NCBI GenBank assembly: GCA_021648025.1
Contig: JAKITO010000008.1
Span: 1-64,000, forward strand
Reading direction: 5' to 3'
DNA length: 64,000 nt
Source of the DNA: Paracoccaceae bacterium
GTDB taxonomy: Bacteria > Pseudomonadota > Alphaproteobacteria > Rhodobacterales > Rhodobacteraceae
The notes below the pieces were generated by a model. It had not been told where the DNA came from. It did no database searches and worked only from the letters and a program-made list of their open reading frames with translations. Position 1 is the first letter of the stretch, and each line of letters starts with the position of its first letter. Below, one piece after another: positions 54,428 through 64,000 of the stretch. The position numbers were made by a program, and so were the translations under genes.

Positions 54428-56320
54428 TTATCGGTTGGCATAACCGATGGTTTGCAGGGCGGTTTTGATTTCGTCGAGGATCACAGGATCGTCGATGGTG
54501 GCGGGCATTTTGTAAGGTTTGCCATCGGCAATTGACACCATGGTGCCCCGCAGGATTTTGCCTGAACGGGTTTTCGGCAGACGGTCGACCACCACGGCCA
54601 GTTTAAAGGCCGCCACCGGGCCGATTTTTTCGCGCACCAGCTTGACGACTTCGGCCCTGATGGCGCCTGGGTCGCGGGTAACACCATTTGTCAGGCACAG
54701 GAAGCCGACCGGCATCTGGCCCTTTAGCTGGTCGCTGACACCGATTACCGCGCATTCCGCCACATCCGGGTGGGCGGCCAGCACTTCCTCCATGCCTCCG
54801 GTTGACAGGCGGTGGCCGGCTACGTTGATGATGTCATCGGTGCGGGCCATGATATAAAGATAGCCGTCCTGGTCGATCATGCCTGCATCGCCGGTTTCAT
54901 AGAAACCCGGGAAGGATGAGAGATAGGACTTTTGGAACCGGTCTTTGGCATTCCACAGGGTGGGCAGGGTGCCGGGGGGAAGCGGCAATTTGATGGCAAT
55001 GGCCCCAAGTTCCCCTGCGGGCAGGGGGTGGCCGGCATCGTCCAGTATCTGCACGTCATAACCGGGCATCGCCACCGAGGGGCTGCCGGTCTTGACCGGC
55101 AGATGTTCAATTCCCATCGGGTTGGCGGCAATGGAATAACCGGTTTCGGTTTGCCACCAATGGTCGATCACCGGTTTGCCCAGGATGTTTTGTGCCCACT
55201 CGATCGTGTCAGGATCGGCGCGTTCCCCGGCCAGAAACAGGATTTTGAAATTTGACAGGTCATAGTCGCCGACCAATTCCCCCTTTGGGTCCTCGCGTTT
55301 CACGGCGCGGATGGCGGTGGGGGCGGTGAAGAAGCTCTTGACCTTATGTTCGGCGATCACCCTCCAGAAGGTGCCCGCATCGGGTGTTCCTACCGGTTTG
55401 CCTTCGAAGACAATCGTGGTGCTGCCCTGGATCAGCGGCGCGTAGCAGATATAGGAATGGCCAACGACCCAGCCAACATCCGATGCCGCCCAGAAAACTT
55501 CTCCGGGGTTGATGTCATAGACGTTCTTCATGGTCCAGTTCAGCGCCACAAGATGGCCCGCCGTGGGGCGGATCACGCCTTTGGGTGCGCCTGTGGTGCC
55601 CGACGTATACAGAATATAGACCGGATGGTCGCCTTTTACGGCCACGCATTCGGCCGGGGATACGGCGTCCTGAAAGTCGTGCCAATCCACATCCCGGCCT
55701 TCGATCATCTCGGCCACTTCCTGCTTTCTTTGCAGGATCACGCAGAACTCGGGCTTAAAAGCGGCCAGTTCCATCGCCTTGTCCAACAGTGGTTTGTACT
55801 TCACCACGCGGTTCGGCTCCAACCCGCAAGACGCGGCGATAATTGCCTTTGGCTGACAATCATCAATCCTCACTGCCAGCTCGTTCGCGGCAAAGCCGCC
55901 AAACACCACCGAATGAATTGCCCCAAGCCGAGCGCAAGCGAGCATCGCCTCCAAAGCTTCGGGCACCATGGGCATGTAGATGATCACCCGGTCGCCCTTT
56001 TCGACCCCCTTCGCGCGCAGCGCGCCCGCGAGCGAAGCGACGCGGGCCTGCAACTCAGCGTAGCTGATCCTTGCCTTGGTGCCGGTGATCGGGCTGTCGT
56101 GAATGATCGCGCAACGATCCCCGTGGCCGGCCTCGACGTGGCGGTCCACGGCGTTGTAACAGGTGTTGACCTCGGCCTCGGTGAACCATTCATACAACGG
56201 TGCATTGTCATCATTCAATGCCCGCACCGGCGCCTTGACCCAGGAAATTGCCTGTGCGGCCTCCATCCAGAACGCTTCCGGGTCTTGTTTCCAACCCTCG
56301 TAAATATCGCGATAGTTCAT
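54428..56320 (-). CDS. prpE: Propionyl-CoA synthetase
   Basis: This 630-residue acyl-CoA ligase of the acetyl-CoA synthetase group carries the PrpE N-terminus MNYRDIYEGWKQDPEAFW. Motifs are YTSGTTGAPKGVIRPTAGH, the adenylate-binding WWQTETGYSIAANP and the catalytic Lys in LPKTRSGKILRGTM, which can be regulated by acetylation. AGGAA precedes the ATG at 56320; a reading from 56356 has 12 extra residues. It follows maeB by 38 bases on the same strand. Confidence 0.93.
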   Translation of the reverse strand: MNYRDIYEGWKQDPEAFWMEAAQAISWVKAPVRALNDDNAPLYEWFTEAEVNTCYNAVDRHVEAGHGDRCAIIHDSPITGTKARISYAELQARVASLAGALRAKGVEKGDRVIIYMPMVPEALEAMLACARLGAIHSVVFGGFAANELAVRIDDCQPKAIIAASCGLEPNRVVKYKPLLDKAMELAAFKPEFCVILQRKQEVAEMIEGRDVDWHDFQDAVSPAECVAVKGDHPVYILYTSGTTGAPKGVIRPTAGHLVALNWTMKNVYDINPGEVFWAASDVGWVVGHSYICYAPLIQGSTTIVFEGKPVGTPDAGTFWRVIAEHKVKSFFTAPTAIRAVKREDPKGELVGDYDLSNFKILFLAGERADPDTIEWAQNILGKPVIDHWWQTETGYSIAANPMGIEHLPVKTGSPSVAMPGYDVQILDDAGHPLPAGELGAIAIKLPLPPGTLPTLWNAKDRFQKSYLSSFPGFYETGDAGMIDQDGYLYIMARTDDIINVAGHRLSTGGMEEVLAAHPDVAECAVIGVSDQLKGQMPVGFLCLTNGVTRDPGAIRAEVVKLVREKIGPVAAFKLAVVVDRLPKTRSGKILRGTMVSIADGKPYKMPATIDDPVILDEIKTALQTIGYANR

Positions 56321-56358
56321 TTGGTGTTCCTGTCGGTTAACAAGGGTGGGCTCCAAAC

Positions 56359-58632
56359 CTAACCATATTGCGCCACTGGCGTTCCGGCAATGGCCGACAT
56401 GTTCAACAACCCTCGGGCGGTGATCGACGGCGTCACGATATGTGCCGTATTGCCCATACCCATCAGGATCGGCCCAACCTCAAGCCCCCCGGCCCGCATT
56501 TTCAGCACATTGCGCACGCCGCCGGCCGCATCGGCGTGGGCGAATATCAGCACATTGGCTTCGCCTGTCATGCGGGAGTTGGGGAAGTTCCGCGCGCGCA
56601 GATCAGGGTCCAGCGCCATATCAACGTTCATCTCGCCCTCATAGACGAAATCACGTGGACTGGCGTCAAGGATCGCCATCGCCGCGCGGGACCGCTCGCC
56701 CGAGCCACCCGTCTGGTTGCCGAATTGTGACTTTGAGCAGATGGCGACCTTAGGCTCCAACCCAAACCGGCGCACATGGCGGGCGGCACCGATGGCGGCT
56801 TCGGCCATGCTCTCGGGGGTCGGGCGTTGGTGGACGTGAGTGTCGGCAATGAACAAAGGACCGTTTTCCAGAATCATCATCGACAATGCCCCATGCGGGC
56901 GCAGGGTCTTGCTGCCCAGCACTTGCGTCACATAACTCAGATGCCAGGTATATTCGCCGAAAGTGCCGCAGATCAGGCTGTCGGCGTCGCCCTGTTGTAC
57001 CATGATTGCGCCGATGGCCGTGGTATTGGTGCGCATGATCGCCTTGGCCAGATCGGGCGTGACACCGCGGCGCTCCATCAGCTTGTGATAGGCGTTCCAA
57101 TAGTCGTAATAGCGTGGGTCGGCGTTGGGATTGACGATTTCAAATTCGCGGCCCGGGCGGATATCAAGACCAAGCTTGGCACAGCGTGCCTCAATTACCT
57201 CGGGGCGGCCGATCAGAATTGGGGTTTCGACGGTCTCTTCCAGAATTGCCTGCGCCGTGCGCAGCACCCGTTCGTCCTCGCCTTCTGCAAACACCAGACG
57301 ACGTTTGGCGGTGGCGGCGGCTTCGAACACCGGGCGCATCAGCAGGGCGGATTTGAACACCGTCTGGTTCAGGCATTTGACGTAATCCTCCATGTTATCA
57401 ATCGGCTTTGTCGCCACACCACTTTCCATCGCCGCGCGCGCCACCGAGGATGAAACAACGCCCACAAGACGCGGATCAAACGGTTTGGGGATCAGGTAAT
57501 CCGCCCCGAATGTCAGCTGTTCACCGCTATAAGCCGCTGCCGCTTCGGCGGATGTCGTGGCGCGGGCCAATTCGGCAATGCCGTCGATACAAGCCAGCTC
57601 CATGGTGTCGTTTATCTCGGTGGCGCCCACATCCAACGCGCCGCGAAAGATGAACGGGAAACACAGCACATTGTTGACCTGATTGGGGAAGTCGCTACGT
57701 CCGGTGGCGATGATCGCATCCGGGGCCACGGCGCGGGCGTCATCCGGCAGGATTTCAGGGTTGGGGTTGGCCAATGCAAATATAATCGGGCGCTTGGTCA
57801 TCCGTTGCACCATTTCCGGTTTCAGCACATTTGGCCCGCTCAGGCCAAGGAACATGTCGGCCCCATCAATTACATCATCCAGCGTCCGTTTATCCGTCGC
57901 TTGTGCAAACGCCGCCTTATGCGGGTTCATGTCGATTTCGCGTCCCTCATAAACCAGCCCGTGAATGTCACACAACCAGACGTTTTCGCGCTTCACGCCC
58001 AGCTTCAAAAGCATATTCAGACAGGCAATTCCGGCAGCACCGCCGCCGGTCGACACAATCTTGATATCGCCAAATTCCTTACCGGCCACAAACAATGCGT
58101 TTTTCGCCGCCGCACCGACAACAATCGCTGTGCCATGCTGATCATCATGAAAAACCGGGATATTCATCCGCTCGCGACAGATTTTCTCGACAATGAAACA
58201 ATCCGGGGCTTTGATGTCCTCAAGGTTGATCGCGCCAAATGTCGGCTCCAAAGCGCAAACCAGATTGGCCAGTTTTTCGGGGTCGGCCTCATCCAGCTCA
58301 ATATCAAAGCAATCAATATTGGCAAACTTCTTGAACAGAACCGCCTTGCCCTCCATCACCGGTTTGCTGGCCAATGCGCCGATATTGCCCAGCCCCAGAA
58401 CGGCGGTGCCATTGGTCACCACCCCCACCAGATTGCCCTTGGTGGTATAACGCGACGCAGCCGAGGGATCGGCCTTGATCTCCAGACAGGCCTCGGCCAC
58501 GCCGGGCGAATAGGCCAGCGACAGATCCCGGCCATTGGCCATTGGCTTGGTGGCGCGGATTTCCAGTTTTCCGGGCTTTGGATACTGGTGATAGGCCAAT
58601 GCGGCCTGTTTCAGGGTTGGTTTCTCGGACAT
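56359..58632 (-). CDS. maeB: NADP-malic enzyme fused to a phosphotransacetylase-like domain
   Basis: This 757-residue protein has a malic enzyme domain (about 1-430; [31 protein letters not shown], the NAD(P)-binding [15 protein letters not shown]) and a C-terminal Pta-like domain (about 440-757; [17 protein letters not shown] region), as in E. coli MaeB. It decarboxylates malate to pyruvate with NADPH, linking the TCA cycle to acetyl-CoA supply. The Pta part is usually regulatory rather than catalytic. First gene of the maeB-prpE run. Confidence 0.95.
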   Translation of the reverse strand: MSEKPTLKQAALAYHQYPKPGKLEIRATKPMANGRDLSLAYSPGVAEACLEIKADPSAASRYTTKGNLVGVVTNGTAVLGLGNIGALASKPVMEGKAVLFKKFANIDCFDIELDEADPEKLANLVCALEPTFGAINLEDIKAPDCFIVEKICRERMNIPVFHDDQHGTAIVVGAAAKNALFVAGKEFGDIKIVSTGGGAAGIACLNMLLKLGVKRENVWLCDIHGLVYEGREIDMNPHKAAFAQATDKRTLDDVIDGADMFLGLSGPNVLKPEMVQRMTKRPIIFALANPNPEILPDDARAVAPDAIIATGRSDFPNQVNNVLCFPFIFRGALDVGATEINDTMELACIDGIAELARATTSAEAAAAYSGEQLTFGADYLIPKPFDPRLVGVVSSSVARAAMESGVATKPIDNMEDYVKCLNQTVFKSALLMRPVFEAAATAKRRLVFAEGEDERVLRTAQAILEETVETPILIGRPEVIEARCAKLGLDIRPGREFEIVNPNADPRYYDYWNAYHKLMERRGVTPDLAKAIMRTNTTAIGAIMVQQGDADSLICGTFGEYTWHLSYVTQVLGSKTLRPHGALSMMILENGPLFIADTHVHQRPTPESMAEAAIGAARHVRRFGLEPKVAICSKSQFGNQTGGSGERSRAAMAILDASPRDFVYEGEMNVDMALDPDLRARNFPNSRMTGEANVLIFAHADAAGGVRNVLKMRAGGLEVGPILMGMGNTAHIVTPSITARGLLNMSAIAGTPVAQYG

Positions 58633-58664
58633 AAATCGCTCCTCTCGGGGGTGCGTCAGGAATT

Positions 58665-58682
58665 TAGTTTAATATTAAACTA
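58665..58682. promoter_or_regulatory. 18-bp palindrome in the maeB promoter region
   Basis: TAGTTTAATATTAAACTA is a perfect 18-base inverted repeat, 33 bases before the maeB start (minus strand) and 122 bases before the divergent VOC/cupin gene. Size and symmetry fit a MarR- or TetR-type operator. No regulator gene is adjacent. Confidence 0.65.
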
Positions 58683-58803
58683 GTTTTTGACCGATGCAAA
58701 CCGGTTCCGTTCCATACAACGCCGTTGTTATCTTTTAGCTAAATTTATACGCCTTGCGGAAGTTTTTTCTATGGGTCACAGTTCTGGCGTAAGGGGAATG
58801 ACA

Positions 58804-59892
58804 ATGACCGACATAGTTGCCGAAATGCGCCTGCCAACGCAGGAATTGCGCGATGACCTGCCATTTTACACCAAAACGCTGGGGATGCGGCTGGATATGA
58901 TCTTTCCGGCTGACAACCCGATCACGGCGGTTTTGTCCGGGCATGGGCTTCGGCTGCGGATCGAAAAAGGCGCGCCCGAGGCACCGGGAACAATTCGGAT
59001 ACTGACAGACAACCCAGACGGGTTTGCCGAAGGTCAGCGGCACCTGACCGCGCCCAATGGCACCAAAATTGAGATTGACGACCTGCATCCGCCCGTGGTC
59101 ATGCCGGTGACCGAACACACCTTTGCGGTGCGTCGTCTGGCCGATCAGGCCCCGTGGGTGATTGGCCGGGCGGGTATGAATTACCGCGATCTGCTGCCAT
59201 CGCGTCTGGGTGGGGCGATCATCGCCAGCCATATCCGCATTCCGGGTGGCGGCAAGGTGCCGGATATGGTGCATTTCCACCGGGTCGGGTTTCAGTTGAT
59301 ATTCTGTTATCGGGGCTGGGTCGATGTTGTGTACGAGGATCAGGGGCCAAAGATTCGCCTGACCGCGGGTGATTGCTTTATTCAGCCGCCCGAAATCCGC
59401 CATCGTGTATTAGAGGCCAGCGAAGACATCGAAGTGATCGAAATTGGCGTGCCGGCCGAGCATATAACCGAGATTGATCATGACATGAACCTGCCGACCA
59501 AGGTGCATCGCCCCGAACGGGAGTGGCAAGGGCAAAGGTTTGTATTCAACCGCTGTGAAGGCGCCGATTGGGTCCCTTTCCGCCTGCCGGGGTATATGTG
59601 CCGCGACACAACCATTGCCGGGAACACCAGGAATTTGGCAGGGGTTCAGGTCGTGCGCAAAGGTGACGGCGCGCCGGTTTGGGCGGCACATGATACCGAC
59701 ATTATGTTTGGCTTTGTGATGCACGGGTCGGCGATCCTGGAGGGCGAGGGCAATCCGCCTTCACCGATGGTCGGGGGGGACGCGTTTGTGATCCCGCCGG
59801 GGCTAAAGACGCGGCTCACTGGGGCCAGCGACGATTTCGAAATGATGGAAGTCTCCTTGCCGGGGCGCTTTAATACGAAGCTGATGCCATGA
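58804..59892 (+). CDS. VOC-like plus cupin protein, first gene of the nucleoside operon
   Basis: The 362-residue product has an N-terminal glyoxalase/VOC-like segment (about 1-90; DDLPFYTKTLGMRLDMIF), then two cupin units. The first has VHFHRVGFQLIFCYRGWVDV and GDCFIQPPEIRHRVLE, giving His ligands for a metal. The second has WAAHDTDIMFGFVMHGSAIL. The start at 58804 is set by AAGGGGA seven bases upstream. The stop overlaps cdd by four bases. The activity is unknown; an isomerase, dioxygenase or sensor role is possible. Confidence 0.78.
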   Translation: MTDIVAEMRLPTQELRDDLPFYTKTLGMRLDMIFPADNPITAVLSGHGLRLRIEKGAPEAPGTIRILTDNPDGFAEGQRHLTAPNGTKIEIDDLHPPVVMPVTEHTFAVRRLADQAPWVIGRAGMNYRDLLPSRLGGAIIASHIRIPGGGKVPDMVHFHRVGFQLIFCYRGWVDVVYEDQGPKIRLTAGDCFIQPPEIRHRVLEASEDIEVIEIGVPAEHITEIDHDMNLPTKVHRPEREWQGQRFVFNRCEGADWVPFRLPGYMCRDTTIAGNTRNLAGVQVVRKGDGAPVWAAHDTDIMFGFVMHGSAILEGEGNPPSPMVGGDAFVIPPGLKTRLTGASDDFEMMEVSLPGRFNTKLMP

Positions 59893-60281
59893 GCCTGAAA
59901 GACGCCGCCTTAAAGGTTCGCGAAAACGCCCATGCGCCATATTCCGGCTTCAAGGTGGGTGCTGCCATCCGGGCGGCATCGGGCAAGGTTTACACCGGAT
60001 GCAACGTCGAAAATGTCGCATATCCCGAAGGCACCTGTGCCGAGGCCGGGGCGATTGCGGCGATGGTGGCGGCCGGCGAGACCGCCTTGCAGGAGGTTTA
60101 TGTGGTCGCTGACAGCCCCTTGCCGGTGTCGCCCTGTGGCGGGTGCCGTCAGAAGTTGGCAGAATTTGGTGCGGGCGATGTGCCGGTGCATTTGGGCACG
60201 GTGACCGGGACCGAGCAGATGACCACCTTGGGTGAACTGCTGCCTGGGGCCTTCACGGCTGAGTATATGGCCAAAGCCTAG
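59889..60281 (+). CDS. cdd: Cytidine deaminase
   Basis: This 130-residue zinc enzyme converts cytidine and deoxycytidine to uridines. The catalytic motif is NVAYPEGTCAEAGAI (Cys and Glu), and the two further zinc Cys are in PCGGCRQKLAEF. AHAPYSGFKVGAAIRAASG and TGCNVEN are typical. It overlaps the upstream gene by four bases and directly abuts deoA. Confidence 0.95.
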   Translation: MSLKDAALKVRENAHAPYSGFKVGAAIRAASGKVYTGCNVENVAYPEGTCAEAGAIAAMVAAGETALQEVYVVADSPLPVSPCGGCRQKLAEFGAGDVPVHLGTVTGTEQMTTLGELLPGAFTAEYMAKA

Positions 60282-61586
60282 ATGGATGCCCGCGCGATCA
60301 TCGCCAAACTGCGCTGCCGCGAGGAGCCGACAGGCGAGGAGCTGCGTTGGTTTGCCCAGGGGCTGGCGGACGGCACCGTCAGCGACGCGCAGGCCGGGGC
60401 CTTTGCCATGGCTGTCTGCATGGGTGGCTTGGGCGATGCGGGGCGCGCGGCGCTGACAATCGCCATGCGCGACAGTGGCGACGTGTTGCAATGGGATTTG
60501 CCCGGCCCGGTGATCGACAAACATTCCACCGGCGGGGTGGGCGATTGTGTTTCCCTGTTATTGGCCCCCGCCTTGGCCGAGGCGGGCGGCTTTGTGCCGA
60601 TGATCTCGGGGCGCGGGTTGGGGCACACCGGTGGCACGCTCGACAAGTTAGAGGCGATTCCGGGGCTGAGTACCGGCGTCACCCAAGACAAGCTGGCGCA
60701 GATAGTCACCGATACCGGCTGCGCCATTGTCGGGGCGACAGCCCGGATTGCGCCTGCGGACCGGCGGTTATACGCGATCCGCGATGTGACCGGCACGGTC
60801 GAGAGCCTCGATTTGATCACCGCGTCAATTCTGTCCAAAAAGCTGGCGGTGTCGCTGGATGCCCTGGTGTTGGACGTCAAGGTCGGCAGCGGCGCATTCA
60901 TGAAAAATATCCAGGACGCGCGCGCCCTGGCCACCGCCTTGACCGAAACCGCCAATGCTGCCGGTTGCCGCTGTACAGCATTGATAACGGATATGGATCA
61001 GCCGGTGGTGTCATCGCTGGGGAATGCCCTTGAAGTGGCTGAAGTCATGAGGGTTCTGACCGGGGAGGCCACCGGCCCTCTGGTCAATCTGACTGCCACA
61101 CTGGGCGGCGTGGTTCTGGCTGATGCCGGCCTGGCAGACGACGTACAATCCGGCGCGGACAATATTGTCGCGGCCCTGCAGGACGGGTGTCTGGCCGAAC
61201 GGTTCGGACGCATGGTGGCCGCACAAGGCGGGCCATTGGGCTTTGTTGACAACTGGGCGCGCTTTCTGCCCGAAGCCACGGTTATCCGCGAGGTTCCGGC
61301 CCACGGCGAGGGGTATGTGACGGCGATAAACGGCGAAGCCTTGGGGCTGGCGGTGGTTGCATTGGGGGGCGGGCGGCAGGTCGAAGTGGACGTGATTGAC
61401 CCCTCGGTTGGATTGTCGGGGTTGGTGCGTTTGGGCGCACAAGTAGGGCGCGGCCAACCATTGGCGGTGATCCATGCCGGGCGCGAAGATGCGGCCCGGG
61501 CGGTGGAAAATGCGGTCCGGCGGGCGATTTCGATTGGGGATGCACCGGGTGCTGTGCCCGATCTGATCCACGAAAGGGTTGGCTGA
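60282..61586 (+). CDS. deoA: Thymidine phosphorylase
   Basis: This 434-residue enzyme splits thymidine or deoxyuridine with phosphate into base and deoxyribose-1-phosphate. Motifs are VIDKHSTGGVGDCVSLL, ISGRGLGHTGGTLDKLEAI and LDVKVGSGAFMKN. The start is immediately after the cdd stop, and it shares one base with deoB (TGATG). The length is normal. Confidence 0.95.
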   Translation: MDARAIIAKLRCREEPTGEELRWFAQGLADGTVSDAQAGAFAMAVCMGGLGDAGRAALTIAMRDSGDVLQWDLPGPVIDKHSTGGVGDCVSLLLAPALAEAGGFVPMISGRGLGHTGGTLDKLEAIPGLSTGVTQDKLAQIVTDTGCAIVGATARIAPADRRLYAIRDVTGTVESLDLITASILSKKLAVSLDALVLDVKVGSGAFMKNIQDARALATALTETANAAGCRCTALITDMDQPVVSSLGNALEVAEVMRVLTGEATGPLVNLTATLGGVVLADAGLADDVQSGADNIVAALQDGCLAERFGRMVAAQGGPLGFVDNWARFLPEATVIREVPAHGEGYVTAINGEALGLAVVALGGGRQVEVDVIDPSVGLSGLVRLGAQVGRGQPLAVIHAGREDAARAVENAVRRAISIGDAPGAVPDLIHERVG

Positions 61587-62797
61587 TGGCGCGGGCGTTT
61601 CTGGTGGTGATGGATTCGGTTGGCATTGGCGGCGCACCTGATGCGGCGCGGTTCTTTAACGGCGATCTGGCGGATACCGGGGCCAATACGCTGGCGCATA
61701 TTGCGCTGGCCTGTGCTGAGGGGCGCGCCGAGGTCGGACGCAGCGGGATGCTTTACCTCCCCAATCTGGACCGGTTGGGTTTGGGGGCTGCGGTCCGGTT
61801 GGCTTCGGGTGTGGAGGCGCCGGGATTGCAGGCCGAACCGCGCGGGCTTTGGGGGGCCGCCACCGAGGTTTCGAACGGTAAAGACACGCCGTCAGGGCAT
61901 TGGGAATTGGCCGGGGTGCCAGTGCCGTGGGATTGGCATTACTTTCCTGACCGGACCCCGGCGTTTCCAACGGAATTATCCGACGCGGCGGCCAAAATCG
62001 CCGGGACGGACGGAATTTTGGGCAATTGTCACGCTTCGGGTACGCAAATAATCGCCAGGTTGGGGGCCGAGCATATGCGAACCAACAGACCAATTTGTTA
62101 CACCTCGGCGGACTCGGTTTTTCAGATCGCCGCACATGAACAGAGTTTCGGGCTGGAACGCCTGTTGCACCTGTGTGCCGACCTTGCCCCGCGCCTGCAC
62201 GCGATGAAGGTGGGCCGGGTTATCGCCAGGCCGTTCCTTGGTACTGAATCCGACGGGTTCATCCGCACTCTCAACCGACGCGATTATGCCATCGACCCAC
62301 CTGCGCCAGTGCTGAGTAATTGGGTAAAGGACGCCGGACGCCGGGTTTATGCCATTGGCAAGATTGGCGATATTTTCTCGATGCAGGGCATTGACGAGGT
62401 GCGCAAAGGCGATGACACCACCCTGATGCGGCACCTTGACGATCTGGTTGAAACGGCGGACGAAGGCAGCCTGACCTTCGCCAATTTCGTCGAATTCGAC
62501 AGCCTTTATGGCCACCGCCGTGACATTTCCGGCTATGCCCGCGCGTTGGAAACCTTTGACGCAGCCCTTGGGCCGATCCTGAAAAAACTGCGCCCGGGTG
62601 ACATCATGATCCTGACCGCTGACCATGGCAACGACCCCAGTTGGCCGGGCACGGACCACACCCGCGAACGGGTGCCGGTGCTGGTGGCAGGACAGGGTGC
62701 CGGTGAACTGGGGCAGGTCGCGTTTGTCGATGTGGCCGCAAGCGTTGCGGCGCATCTTGGCGTGATTTCGCAAGGGCCGGGGCGTAGCTTTATTTAG
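61586..62797 (+). CDS. deoB: Phosphopentomutase
   Basis: This 403-residue metalloenzyme of the alkaline phosphatase superfamily converts (deoxy)ribose-1-phosphate to the 5-phosphate. The first metal site is VVMDSVGIGGAPDA; the phosphorylated Thr lies in SNGKDTPSGHWELAG. Later ligands are in ILTADHGNDPSWPGTDHTRE. In the pathway it acts right after deoA. Confidence 0.95.
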   Translation: MARAFLVVMDSVGIGGAPDAARFFNGDLADTGANTLAHIALACAEGRAEVGRSGMLYLPNLDRLGLGAAVRLASGVEAPGLQAEPRGLWGAATEVSNGKDTPSGHWELAGVPVPWDWHYFPDRTPAFPTELSDAAAKIAGTDGILGNCHASGTQIIARLGAEHMRTNRPICYTSADSVFQIAAHEQSFGLERLLHLCADLAPRLHAMKVGRVIARPFLGTESDGFIRTLNRRDYAIDPPAPVLSNWVKDAGRRVYAIGKIGDIFSMQGIDEVRKGDDTTLMRHLDDLVETADEGSLTFANFVEFDSLYGHRRDISGYARALETFDAALGPILKKLRPGDIMILTADHGNDPSWPGTDHTRERVPVLVAGQGAGELGQVAFVDVAASVAAHLGVISQGPGRSFI

Positions 62798-62869
62798 ATC
62801 GCCGGGTTGCAGGCAGGCGTTGGGTGACCCAAAAGGGGGTCATGCAATTCATCTCTGGGGAGTCCTGCC

Positions 62870-63502
62870 ATGTCTCAACATCTGACAATCGTCAATCATC
62901 CGCTGGTCCAGCATAAACTGTCTCTGATGCGGGAAATTGAAACGCCCACAGCGGTTTTCCGCCAGTTGCTGCGTGAGCTGACGCAGCTATTGGCCTATGA
63001 AATCACCCGCGAAATGCCGATGACCACCAAACCCATCGAGACGCCGATGGAAATGATGGAGGCGCCGACCCTGGCCGGGCGCAAACTGGCGCTGGTGTCG
63101 ATCCTGCGGGCTGGCAACGGTATGCTTGACGGTGTGTTGGAACTGATTCCATTGGCGCGGGTCGGCTTTGTCGGGTTGTACCGCGACGAAGAAACCCTGC
63201 AACCGGTGCAGTATTACTTCAAAGTGCCCGACCGGCTGGACGAGCGCCTGGTCATCGCCGTAGACCCGATGCTGGCCACCGGTAATTCTTCGGTTGCGGC
63301 GATTGATCTGCTGAAAGGCGCCGGGGCCACAAACATCCGGTTCTTGTGCCTTCTGGCCGCCCCCGAAGGGGTTGCGCGGATGAAGCAGGCGCATCCGGAT
63401 GTGCAAATTGTCACCGCCGCCCTGGATCGGGGGCTGAACGACAAAGGCTATATCATGCCTGGCCTGGGTGACGCCGGGGATCGGATGTTTGGCACGAAAT
63501 AA
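62870..63502 (+). CDS. upp: Uracil phosphoribosyltransferase
   Basis: This 210-residue enzyme salvages uracil to UMP with PRPP. The PRPP-binding motif is [20 protein letters not shown], and the uracil-binding end is [34 protein letters not shown] is also diagnostic. It follows deoB after 72 bases, with GGGGAG upstream of the ATG, and uses the base freed by deoA. Confidence 0.96.
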   Translation: MSQHLTIVNHPLVQHKLSLMREIETPTAVFRQLLRELTQLLAYEITREMPMTTKPIETPMEMMEAPTLAGRKLALVSILRAGNGMLDGVLELIPLARVGFVGLYRDEETLQPVQYYFKVPDRLDERLVIAVDPMLATGNSSVAAIDLLKGAGATNIRFLCLLAAPEGVARMKQAHPDVQIVTAALDRGLNDKGYIMPGLGDAGDRMFGTK

Positions 63503-63569
63503 CCCGTATCATTGCTTTACTCGACCGGGGTTTTAGGCCATCCTGCGACCATATATTGTGGGGGCAGTG

Positions 63570-64000
63570 ATGAAAATAACAAGAGCTATTGCAGTTGGCA
63601 TTATGTTGAGTGCGCTTGGAATGGGCGCGCTTAACGCGCAAACATTGCGTAAATCGGCCCCGCCGGCAGAATTTCCGCCGGCCTCTTACAAGGGCAAACA
63701 ATATGTCGACAGTCGCGGTTGCATCTATATCCGGGCAGGAATTGACGGCAACGTGAACTGGGTGCCAAGAGTGTCGCGCAGCCGCAAACAGGTTTGCGGC
63801 TACAAGCCGACCGCCGTGGCAGGGGCGCGGCCAACGCCCGCCCCCACGGCAACTGTCAAGCCGGTCATCATTACCGCAACTTCCCCCCCAGTAGCGACCC
63901 CCGCCCCAGTAGCGAAACCGGCCCCGGCGCGGGTGATTGCCAAGACCCCTCCAAAAGTTCACCCCAAAGTTCAAACTGTCACGGCGCGGCCCGTACCAGC
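63570..64000 (+). CDS. Secreted Pro-rich protein, truncated by the window end
   Basis: The reading opens at ATG 63570 after GGGGGCAGTG and runs off the window without a stop. A signal peptide (MKITRAIAVGIMLSALGMGALNA) is followed by YVDSRGCIYIRAGIDGNVNW, a short conserved block with a Cys, and then a long Pro/Ala/Val/Thr-rich stretch. In Rhodobacteraceae similar N-termini belong to SPOR-domain, peptidoglycan-binding proteins, but the SPOR domain itself would lie beyond the window. Partial. Confidence 0.75.
   Translation, partial: MKITRAIAVGIMLSALGMGALNAQTLRKSAPPAEFPPASYKGKQYVDSRGCIYIRAGIDGNVNWVPRVSRSRKQVCGYKPTAVAGARPTPAPTATVKPVIITATSPPVATPAPVAKPAPARVIAKTPPKVHPKVQTVTARPVP

Noticed and set aside
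55346-56362. 338-residue plus-strand reading over prpE
   Set aside because: Antisense to a conserved acyl-CoA ligase; no independent coding evidence.
57805-58683. 292-residue plus-strand reading over maeB
   Set aside because: Antisense to the malic enzyme domain; no independent support.

Overview
The window looks like a chromosomal segment of a marine-type alphaproteobacterium of the Rhodobacteraceae (Roseobacter group). The signs are gene content and protein style: a nosRZDFYLX operon, a UgpBAEC importer, TctABC, an aa3 oxidase subunit I, an MttB-family methyltransferase without pyrrolysine, a DUF1127 protein, and the fused malic enzyme/phosphotransacetylase. This is inference from family knowledge, not from a search.

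Layout. 1-1185: a decayed IS5-type element (363-801, both inverted repeats still visible) and a small SH3-domain secreted protein. 1418-10350: a Crp/Fnr-type promoter and a complete nitrous oxide reductase operon, nosR-nosZ-nosD-nosF-nosY-nosL-nosX, followed by a small cytochrome c that probably feeds electrons to NosZ. 10533-13668: a DevBCA-type ABC exporter. 13783-17951 (minus): ugpBAEC. 18348-22739 (minus): dimethylargininase, beta-carbonic anhydrase, a methyltransferase-glycosyltransferase fusion and a small unknown. 22976-25818: ctaD, then HIT and Nudix proteins. 25853-28924 (minus): tctCBA.

29012-31022 is a small patchwork: the RNase P RNA gene, an RraA-family pseudogene ending inside it, rpmG, a VIT-family transporter gene, and a second broken copy of the rpmG 3' half. 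31234-38868 holds a Bax inhibitor-1 protein, a DUF1127 protein, LysR, a quinone reductase, an XRE regulator, hisN and two convergent purine deaminases. The first deaminase has a structured leader that could be a translational riboswitch. 39001-43814 is mgtE, 5-formyl-THF cyclo-ligase, a ymdB-type phosphodiesterase and an SLC13 permease.

43908-50279 carries an MttB-family methyltransferase, a sulfatase/phosphonate hydrolase with an unusual CxSxR active site, an acyl-CoA ligase and an amidase. 50467-51366 is a small RTX protein. 51377-58632 (minus) runs maeB, prpE, HMG-CoA reductase, then a compact SCO plus two Cys-rich periplasmic proteins. 58804-63502 is a nucleoside salvage operon (VOC/cupin protein, cdd, deoA, deoB, upp). 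A truncated secreted protein ends the window.

No tRNA, CRISPR array, toxin-antitoxin or phage module was seen. The most interesting points are the leader at 36094-36140, the rpmG duplication around the VIT gene, the uncharacterised SCO-linked pair, and the VOC/cupin protein coupled to pyrimidine salvage.
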